A stretch of 6,050 nt of DNA from an uncultured Chlorobiota bacterium (GTDB lineage Bacteria > Bacteroidota > Kapaibacteriia > OLB7). The notes beneath the pieces were generated by a model. The model saw only the letters and a list, made by a program, of their open reading frames with translations, ran no database searches and had not been told where the DNA came from. How positions within the stretch are numbered: the stretch's first letter is position 1; each line of letters starts with the position of its first letter. Of this stretch, positions 1-4,967 are shown one piece after another. The stretch is taken from positions 1-6,050 of the forward strand of contig CAMLOB010000267.1 of the NCBI GenBank assembly GCA_946481475.1, read 5' to 3'. The position numbers and the translations under genes are program-made.

Positions 1-7
1 CATCCCC

Positions 8-23
8 CTGAAGTGCTCTTCAG
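8..23. repeat. Short hairpin downstream of the LysM gene
   Basis: CTGAAG and CTTCAG are perfect 6-bp arms around a 4-nt loop, about 30 bp after the LysM stop. On the minus strand it is followed by GGGGGATG, not a U-run, so it is not a classical terminator. The ATG at the window edge (positions 3-1) could start another gene behind this purine run, but there is too little sequence to say. Confidence 0.35.
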
Positions 24-53
24 AGTATACATTCGCAACGTCGGAACGGACGA

Positions 54-872
54 TCAGTTACCGCTGCCGGCGTCGTCGGACTGCACCTGACGTGCGCGGC
101 GTGCGGCTGCGGCCCGCTGTGCGGCCTCTCGCTTCTGGCGATAGTAGAGACGCTCGGCCCGCAGTTCCTCGTCGGTCTTCGGTCCCGGCGGCGGGATGCG
201 AAGAACCTGTCCCGGGAAGATCAGGTCGGGATTGCGAATCTGATCGGTGTTCGCCTGCCAGATCTTCGGCCACATGAACGGATCGTTGTAGATGCCGTCC
301 TTGGCTGCGATGTTCCAGAGACAGTCGCGATCCTTCTGCCAGGTCCCGACCGTGTAGGTGTTGCCGCGGAAATTACGGGCACGCTCGTAGAGCTGCTTGA
401 TGTCGCGGGCCAGACCGACGATCTTGTCGTAGAACTCCGGCAGAGCCGCTATCTTGTTCTTGCGCAGTTCGTTCAGATCAGCCCAGAGCTTGTCGATCTC
501 GCTGATCCGCTTTGAAAGTTGCTCGTCGCTCATCCGCTGCATCTCGCGAACACGGGCCTCGATCTGTCCGAGACGCTCGAGGAAGGCATTGACGTCGGCC
601 TCGGTTGCGCCGATCAGCGCATAGATCGCCTTGTTGCAGTCGGCAAGTTCGTTGGTCAGAGCGGTCAGGCGAGCGTTCTGGTCGTTGACCTGCGTGGTGA
701 TGCCGTCAAGTTCGGTCTGCAGATTTGCCACACGGTTGCGGAATTCCTCGATGCGAATCTCCGCTTCATCTTTTTTCAACAGGCTGTCCGGCTTGTTCGG
801 ATCGACCCTCGTCTGCGAGAAGGCCGGAGTCGCCAGAAGACCAAATGCCAGTAGTGCCAGCAATGTTCTCAT
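54..872 (-). CDS. Secreted coiled-coil protein with one LysM domain
   Basis: This is a 272-residue exported protein. A Sec signal peptide (1-19, likely cut after AFS before Gln20) is followed by a long helical, charged region (about 35-168). This is probably a coiled coil in at least two segments, broken near IYALIGATEADV (83-94) and LPEFYDK (144-150). One LysM domain spans about 172-227, from YTVGTWQKDRDCLWNIAAKD to NPDLIFPGQVLRIPPPG. LysM domains bind N-acetylglucosamine-containing glycans, chiefly peptidoglycan. The usual GDTLW is DCLW here, with Cys184. A second Cys, Cys79, lies in ELADCN at the end of the first coil. The C-terminus (about 232-272) is an Arg/Ala/Glu-rich tail. No hydrolase domain is visible, so a binding or scaffolding role is more likely than cell-wall cutting. 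It follows the lipoprotein gene by 59 bp, probably in one transcript. Confidence 0.9.
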   Translation of the reverse strand: MRTLLALLAFGLLATPAFSQTRVDPNKPDSLLKKDEAEIRIEEFRNRVANLQTELDGITTQVNDQNARLTALTNELADCNKAIYALIGATEADVNAFLERLGQIEARVREMQRMSDEQLSKRISEIDKLWADLNELRKNKIAALPEFYDKIVGLARDIKQLYERARNFRGNTYTVGTWQKDRDCLWNIAAKDGIYNDPFMWPKIWQANTDQIRNPDLIFPGQVLRIPPPGPKTDEELRAERLYYRQKREAAQRAAAARRARQVQSDDAGSGN

Positions 873-882
873 GGTTGTAGTA

Positions 883-888
883 TCTCCT
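883..888 (-). promoter_or_regulatory. Shine-Dalgarno site of the LysM gene
   Basis: AGGAGA on the minus strand, 10 nt before the ATG at 872. It supports that start, which also puts a standard signal peptide at the very N-terminus. Confidence 0.7.
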
Positions 889-931
889 GATAGTTGTTAA
901 TGCTGTTCAAGAATTCGAAGTCAATACGCTC

Positions 932-1231
932 TTAGTTATCCGGGAACAAACCGGCGGGCCATGCGTTCGGCCACTGGGCAAGTTTGCTCTGCACGAACTG
1001 CTTGCGGGTATTGCAGTTGTCCACCTCCCTCTGGCGAGCATCGACTTCGCTCCTCAGGCGACTCAACTCGTTTTTCTTCGATTCGATGTCTTTCTTCAAT
1101 TGCGCCTCCTGAGCGCGTAGCTGGCGCAATGTCGCCAACTGCTCCGCCGTAATTTTTGAGGAGCAACCGGCAAGGAATGATGACCCTGCAATGACAAGGG
1201 CAAGCATTCCGATTCTGAATTTTGCGTTCAT
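932..1231 (-). CDS. Small coiled-coil lipoprotein, function unknown
   Basis: This is a 99-residue predicted lipoprotein. A basic N-terminus (MNAKFR) and hydrophobic core lead to the lipobox LAGC, with the lipidated Cys at 23. Ser24 follows, not Asp, so by the E. coli Lol rule the mature protein would go to the outer membrane. The mature chain of about 76 residues is nearly all one charged helix (about 27-87), rich in Gln, Lys, Glu and Arg with regularly spaced Leu/Ile, so a coiled coil is likely. Cys73 sits in EVDNCN, and the tail is Trp/Pro-rich (QWPNAWPAGLFPDN). It resembles Braun lipoprotein in size and design but lacks the C-terminal Lys used to attach to peptidoglycan, and no homology is claimed. 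The start is set by the Shine-Dalgarno site and signal peptide. The LysM gene follows after 59 bp with no obvious terminator between them, so the two are probably co-transcribed. Confidence 0.85.
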   Translation of the reverse strand: MNAKFRIGMLALVIAGSSFLAGCSSKITAEQLATLRQLRAQEAQLKKDIESKKNELSRLRSEVDARQREVDNCNTRKQFVQSKLAQWPNAWPAGLFPDN

Positions 1232-1239
1232 ACGTGAAA

Positions 1240-1245
1240 CCTCCT
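1240..1245 (-). promoter_or_regulatory. Shine-Dalgarno site of the lipoprotein gene
   Basis: AGGAGG on the minus strand, 8 nt before the ATG at 1231. This ideal site decides the start: the frame remains open to an ATG at 1348, but that start would bury the signal peptide 39 residues inside the protein. Confidence 0.85.
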
Positions 1246-1368
1246 GCTTAGGGTTCCAATGACTGTGAAACTGGGAACTTGTTTGTGCCTTTTCCGTCAG
1301 ATTAACGAATCCCGGTGCAGTTGTTCTGTTGACGGTAAAAACCGGCATGATTCGCTAAAATCGGTCTC

Positions 1369-1396
1369 AATCTAACTATTACGGGGGGAAGTACAA
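1369..1396 (-). promoter_or_regulatory. Weak candidate promoter for the lipoprotein/LysM unit
   Basis: On the minus strand, TTGTAC (1391-1396) and TAGATT (1369-1374) are separated by 16 bp and face the lipoprotein gene, whose start is about 130 nt downstream of the expected transcription start. The matches to sigma-70 consensus are only about 3/6 and 4/6. The promoter rules of this lineage are unknown, so this is a guess supported mainly by position after the hairpin. Confidence 0.18.
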
Positions 1397-1496
1397 TGCA
1401 CCGGGAAGATATGAAGCGAAAAAGTCATTCATACACTTCCCAGAACGAACAGAGGGGAGAAAGAGTTAGCGCTGACTGAAAACCGTATCCGCTATT

Positions 1497-1530
1497 CTGT
1501 CCGGATCAATCTACCGAACCGATCCGGCAG
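1497..1530 (-). terminator. Strong bulged hairpin, candidate end of the exporter transcript
   Basis: CCGGATC (1501-1507) and GATCCGG (1521-1527) are perfect inverted arms around a 13-nt loop. The stem extends by CTG/CAG (1497-1499 with 1528-1530) across a single bulged base at 1500, giving 10 base pairs. It lies about 70 bp past the permease 2 stop, a usual place for a terminator. No U-run follows on the minus strand (the next bases are AATAGCGG), so it is not a classical intrinsic terminator. It could act as a mRNA 3' stabiliser or as a Rho-assisted end. Confidence 0.38.
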
Positions 1531-1554
1531 GAAGACGGAGAGAAAACAGAGAAG

Positions 1555-1567
1555 ACTTCCAGGAAGT
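1555..1567. repeat. Short palindrome ACTTCC-A-GGAAGT
   Basis: A perfect 6-bp inverted repeat around a single central base, directly downstream of the G-rich tract on the minus strand. The one-base loop makes it a poor RNA hairpin, so a DNA-binding site or chance are both possible. Confidence 0.35.
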
Positions 1568-1568
1568 T

Positions 1569-1597
1569 CCCCATCCCCACTCTCCCATTATACCCCC
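1569..1597 (-). promoter_or_regulatory. Canonical G-quadruplex motif just after the permease 2 stop
   Basis: Read on the minus strand, four G-tracts occur in order: five Gs, a 6-nt loop (TATAAT), three Gs, a 5-nt loop (AGAGT), four Gs, a 2-nt loop (AT) and four Gs. This fits the standard G3+N1-7 pattern. It begins 5 nt after the TAG stop, so it would lie in the 3' untranslated part of the exporter mRNA. A role in transcription ending or mRNA stability is inference. The embedded TATAAT matches a -10 box but has no -35 partner at 16-18 bp. Confidence 0.45.
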
Positions 1598-1602
1598 TTC
1601 AC

Positions 1603-2829
1603 CTATTCATACCGCAACGCATCTATCGGGTCCAGCCGCGCAGCCTGCCATGCCGGATAGGCTCCGAAGAGCATACCGATTACCAGACAGACGAGAGTGG
1701 AGATCAGGATGCTGGACCAGGGGAAGACCGGGGAGACGCCGAGGGCAAGCCCCAGCAGGAAACCGACGAGGACGCCGAGCAGGATACCGACGAGAGCGCC
1801 GATCTGGCAGATGGTGACCGCTTCGATGATGAACTGCGTCAGGATATCCCGCCGCTTGGCTCCGACGGCCTTGCGAAGTCCGATCTCCCGCGTCCGTTCC
1901 TTCACCGACACAAGCATGATGTTCATAATCCCGACTCCGGCGGCAATCAGGGCAATCACGCCGCAGAAGAGTCCGAAGAAGGTGATGTACTTCGTGAATC
2001 CGCTTACGGTCTCCACTATTTCCGCCTGTGAGACCACCTCGAAGTTATTCTCCTGCATGACTTCCAGACGACGGACCGCCCGCATGATCCCGATCGTCTC
2101 GTCCATCGTCTCTTCAAGACGTTCGGAGCTGCGGGCGCGGACGATAATGCTGACCGAAGAACTCCACTCGTTGAAGAAGAACTTCGAGGCACTGGAGATC
2201 GGCACAACGGCAAGATTGTCCTGGCTCTGACCCAGCATCGCCCCCTTGGCCTTCAGCAGACCGACAAGGACGTAGCGATGACCGTCGATCCTGACCGAAC
2301 TTCCGATATCGGCGGCCGTGATGTTCAACTCGGATGCAACTTCAGCCCCCAGCACCACCACATCGCGACCAAGCCGCACATCCTCCGGATCGAGCGGTCG
2401 CCCCGATTCCACCGTATATCCGACAAAGGTGGTAAAGGCTTCATCGGCTCCATAGAGAAGCACGTCCGGATTGGTACTCTCCTCCTCGAACTTCACCCCC
2501 TTCCCCGGCACCTGCGTGAAGATGCCGATCGACTCGGCCGACTCCAGCCGCTCCTTCAACGCAAGTCCCTGCCGGACCGTGATGTCCGGACGTGAGCGGC
2601 GACGGGCATCGTGCCCCATCTCCACCGGCGGATCACGCTGCACGACGAAATCGTTCCGTCCGAGCGAGACGAGTTGCTCGTTGACGGTGCTGTCGAGCGC
2701 TCCGACCGCAGCGGCGACGCCGACAATGGCAAAGACGCCGATCGCCATCGACAGAAGCGTCAGTCCGGAACGGAGCTTGTTGCTCCGCAACGAGTTGAAG
2801 GCCATTCGTATCGATTCGAACCAGTTCAC
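1603..2829 (-). CDS. ABC exporter permease 2, MacB_PCD/FtsX type
   Basis: This is a 408-residue paralogue of the upstream permease. TM1 is at about 21-45, the periplasmic domain at about 46-280, and TM2-TM4 at about 283-307, 333-363 and 373-395. The coupling loop [19 protein letters not shown] (308-326) and the C-terminal [12 protein letters not shown] closely parallel permease 1. The start is a GTG at 2829. No ATG lies between it and an in-frame stop upstream (2854-2856), and its N-terminus ([20 protein letters not shown]) aligns with permease 1. The 34-bp gap before it has no recognisable Shine-Dalgarno, so translation may depend on coupling. The periplasmic domains are clearly diverged: this copy carries a charged [18 protein letters not shown] stretch (65-82). 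It is the last gene of the exporter operon. Alternatives are LolC/LolE-type lipoprotein transport or another export role; the adaptor gene favours a MacAB-like system. Confidence 0.93.
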   Translation of the reverse strand: MNWFESIRMAFNSLRSNKLRSGLTLLSMAIGVFAIVGVAAAVGALDSTVNEQLVSLGRNDFVVQRDPPVEMGHDARRRSRPDITVRQGLALKERLESAESIGIFTQVPGKGVKFEEESTNPDVLLYGADEAFTTFVGYTVESGRPLDPEDVRLGRDVVVLGAEVASELNITAADIGSSVRIDGHRYVLVGLLKAKGAMLGQSQDNLAVVPISSASKFFFNEWSSSVSIIVRARSSERLEETMDETIGIMRAVRRLEVMQENNFEVVSQAEIVETVSGFTKYITFFGLFCGVIALIAAGVGIMNIMLVSVKERTREIGLRKAVGAKRRDILTQFIIEAVTICQIGALVGILLGVLVGFLLGLALGVSPVFPWSSILISTLVCLVIGMLFGAYPAWQAARLDPIDALRYE

Positions 2830-2863
2830 AGTATAATCGTTGTCGCGTTGATACTATTCACAC

Positions 2864-4150
2864 TCATTCTGCCCGCAATGCCTCCACCGGATCCAGCCGG
2901 GCGGCCCGGAAAGCCGGGATAATTCCGGCAAGCATCCCGACGACCACCGCAACGATGACGGCGATCAGGATCTGGGTCGGCGGGATTGTCGTGGAAAGGA
3001 AGGAGAGATTCACCGTCGTCTCGGGATCGGCCAGACCGACCAGGGCGAGCAGAGCGATAATGCCGTTGACAAGTTCATCCCGAAACGCAGCGATCAATGA
3101 CGTCAACACGAGTCCGATCACCGCGCCGAGCAGACAGAGGATGATCGATTCGATCAGGAACTGGGTCAGGATGCGACCCCGTGTGGCCCCCACCGCCTTG
3201 CGAACGCCGATCTCCCGCGTCCTCTCGGCCACGGAGACGAACATGATATTCATGATGCCGATCGAACCGACAAGGAAGGCAAGTCCGGTCATGAACAGAC
3301 CGACTCCCCAGACCACCGCACGGGTGACGTCGATGAACTGACTGAACATTTCCTGCGAGTTGACTCCGAAGTCGTTCTCCTCTCCCGGCTTCAGCGAACG
3401 GACCGAACGCATGACACCGATCGCCTCGTAGCGGACATCTTCAAGCCGGTCCTCTCCCCCGGCCTTCACATTGATCGTCAGACTCGACCGGGTCCCGTAG
3501 ATGTTGAAAAAACGTTTGATCGGGATCAGCACCATGTTGTCGACAAAATCGATCAGCATCGTCCCCCGCTTCGGCAACACGCCGATGACCGTGAAGGGCT
3601 GTCCGTCGATCCGGACCGTCCGACCGATTCCATCCCCCTGCGGAAAAAGGTTTTCATTGACCTTGTAGCCGAGCACAACGACGTTCGTCCCCAGATCGCT
3701 CTCTCCTTCGGAGAAGAATCTGCCGTCAGCCATCACCCCGGAGAACATGTCGATATACTCCGAAGTCGTCCCGAACACGGTAGTTCCGAGAAGCTGCAGA
3801 TCGTTGTACCGCACATCTGTCGAGAACCGGTCAGCCGTCGGCACAACGTATTCGGCTCCATGCATCCGCTCCTTGAAGAGTTCGAACTGTCGCGTGTCGA
3901 TTCCCCGACGGTTCCGCTGACTGAACCAGTCGCTCCCTCCGCTCCAGTCGAACTTGTCGATGTAGAGGATATCGTCGCCGAAGAAGGCAAAAGACTGGGT
4001 AAAGGATCTGTCGAGTCCGTCGAGGACCCATCCCATCAGCAGAACGAAGAAGATGCCGATCACGACACCGAGCGTCGTCAGCACGGCCCGCATCTTGTTT
4101 GCCGCCAGTGCCGTGAAGGCCGGTCGTATGCTTTCGATGAGTCTTGTCAT
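2864..4150 (-). CDS. ABC exporter permease 1, MacB_PCD/FtsX type
   Basis: This is a 428-residue inner-membrane permease with the MacB/FtsX layout. TM1 is at about 21-44, a large periplasmic MacB_PCD-like domain at about 45-275, and TM2-TM4 at about 277-302, 333-356 and 392-413. The cytoplasmic loop after TM2 carries the family stretch SVAERTREIGVRKAVGATR (306-324), which in MacB-type proteins contacts the ATPase. The C-terminus ends in the conserved RAARLDPVEALR. The start at 4150 (MTRLIESIRPAFTALAANK) is chosen because it aligns residue by residue with the N-terminus of the next permease. The frame stays open another 101 codons upstream, but that part overlaps the ATPase gene antiphase, is Arg/Ser-rich and is not real. 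No strong Shine-Dalgarno is visible. The gap to the ATPase stop is 40 bp. The TM3-TM4 region is about 20 residues longer than in the paralogue and includes a hydrophobic patch (about 363-373). It probably pairs with permease 2 as a heterodimer. Confidence 0.93.
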   Translation of the reverse strand: MTRLIESIRPAFTALAANKMRAVLTTLGVVIGIFFVLLMGWVLDGLDRSFTQSFAFFGDDILYIDKFDWSGGSDWFSQRNRRGIDTRQFELFKERMHGAEYVVPTADRFSTDVRYNDLQLLGTTVFGTTSEYIDMFSGVMADGRFFSEGESDLGTNVVVLGYKVNENLFPQGDGIGRTVRIDGQPFTVIGVLPKRGTMLIDFVDNMVLIPIKRFFNIYGTRSSLTINVKAGGEDRLEDVRYEAIGVMRSVRSLKPGEENDFGVNSQEMFSQFIDVTRAVVWGVGLFMTGLAFLVGSIGIMNIMFVSVAERTREIGVRKAVGATRGRILTQFLIESIILCLLGAVIGLVLTSLIAAFRDELVNGIIALLALVGLADPETTVNLSFLSTTIPPTQILIAVIVAVVVGMLAGIIPAFRAARLDPVEALRAE

Positions 4151-4190
4151 GGAATCGCTCGCGGAAATCCGTCCGACTGCCGAAGAAACC

Positions 4191-4967
4191 TCACACGCCG
4201 AACGTGGTGGAAGTCTCCGGAATCTGTCGATTCGGGTTGATCGTATCGCTCTCGATATTGCCGTCTCTGAGGCGGAGGATCCTGGCCGCATAGGCGGCGA
4301 TCTCCTCTTCGTGCGTGACGATGATGATGGTGTTCCCCCCCCGCCAGAGCGATTCGAACAGCCCCATAATCTCGTTCCCCGTCTTCGTATCCAGATTGCC
4401 CGTCGGCTCGTCGGCCAGAATGATCGACGGTCTGGTGACCAGTGCCCGCGCAATCGCCACCCGCTGCCGCTGCCCTCCGGAAAGCTCGTTCGGACGATGT
4501 CCCATCCGGTCGGCCAGACCGACGTTCCTGAGGACTTCCTCGGCCCGATCGGTCCGCTCGCGGCTACCGACCCCGGAATAGATTAAAGGGAGTTCCACGT
4601 TTTGCAAGGCGGTAATGCGGGGGAGAAGATTGAATGTCTGGAAGACGAAGCCGATTTTCCTGTTTCTGATCTCGGCAAGTTCGGCATCATTCATTGAGGA
4701 GACCTGTTCTCCTTCAAACATGTAGGAACCGGAGGTCGGCGTGTCGAGACAGCCGATGATGTTCATCAGGGTCGATTTGCCGGAGCCGGAGGGGCCCATG
4801 ATCGCCACGTACTCGTTTCTGCCGATCGAGAGAGTTACGTCACGCAGCGCATAGATCGTCTCGTCTCCCATCGTGTAGAGTCTGGAGATTCCTTCCAGTT
4901 CGAGAACGGACGATCGTTCGGACGTATCGACAGATTCGCTTGCCCGTTGTTCCTGCTGCCGACTCAT
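4191..4967 (-). CDS. ABC transporter ATP-binding protein, MacB/LolD type
   Basis: This 258-residue cytoplasmic ATPase would power the exporter. All nucleotide-binding motifs are intact: Walker [10 protein letters not shown] (58-66), Q-loop Gln110 ([10 protein letters not shown]), signature LSGGQ (162-166), Walker B IILADE (182-187), D-loop NLD (191-193) and switch His219 (IIIVTHE). The segment around Q110 and the phrase ADEPTGNLD are typical of the MacB/LolD/FtsE group. Unlike E. coli MacB, it has no fused transmembrane part; the permeases are separate genes downstream. The ATG at 4967 overlaps the adaptor stop (ATGA). A GGGGGGAGG purine run sits almost directly against that ATG, an unusually short Shine-Dalgarno spacing, so coupling may matter more. 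The first 20 residues are a polar extension ahead of the usual family start near VLELEGI. The last 18 residues or so are a non-conserved tail. An eight-C run at 4335-4342 encodes Arg-Gly-Gly just before the switch His. Confidence 0.96.
   Translation of the reverse strand: MSRQQEQRASESVDTSERSSVLELEGISRLYTMGDETIYALRDVTLSIGRNEYVAIMGPSGSGKSTLMNIIGCLDTPTSGSYMFEGEQVSSMNDAELAEIRNRKIGFVFQTFNLLPRITALQNVELPLIYSGVGSRERTDRAEEVLRNVGLADRMGHRPNELSGGQRQRVAIARALVTRPSIILADEPTGNLDTKTGNEIMGLFESLWRGGNTIIIVTHEEEIAAYAARILRLRDGNIESDTINPNRQIPETSTTFGV

Larger units (their letters stand above)
1232..1602. other. Intergenic region between the exporter operon and the lipoprotein gene
   Basis: This 371-bp stretch has no convincing protein gene. 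From the permease 2 stop toward the lipoprotein it holds a minus-strand G-quadruplex motif (1569-1597), a 13-bp palindrome (1555-1567), a bulged hairpin (1497-1530), a near-palindrome centred on AGCGCT (1464-1477), a doubtful plus-strand small ORF (1396-1479), a weak minus-strand promoter candidate (1369-1396) and the lipoprotein ribosome binding site (1240-1245). It is visibly more AT-rich and purine-skewed than the flanking genes. It most likely separates two transcription units. Confidence 0.7.

Noticed and set aside
1232..1348. 39-codon N-terminal extension of the lipoprotein gene
   Set aside because: It would place the lipoprotein signal peptide internally. The ATG at 1231 has an ideal AGGAGG site 8 nt upstream.
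1329..1361. Plus-strand promoter from TTGACG and TAAAAT upstream of the 27-codon ORF
   Set aside because: The spacer is 21 bp, too long for a sigma-70 type promoter, and no better -10 box sits at 16-18 bp.
1587..1592. TATAAT on the minus strand as a promoter for the lipoprotein unit
   Set aside because: No -35-like sequence at 16-18 bp and no extended -10. It is better explained as a loop of the G-rich tract, and it lies upstream of the probable terminator hairpin.
4335..4342. Run of eight Cs in the ATPase gene as a programmed slippage site joining ATPase and permease
   Set aside because: A one-base loss would enter the permease frame, but it would remove the switch His219 and replace the ATPase end with low-complexity sequence. 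The unshifted frame encodes a complete ATPase. Chance or sequencing risk is the simpler view.
4151..4453. Open frame extending permease 1 upstream by 101 codons
   Set aside because: It lies antiphase inside the ATPase gene, which has intact motifs there. The translation is Arg/Ser-rich noise, and the start at 4150 aligns with the paralogous permease.
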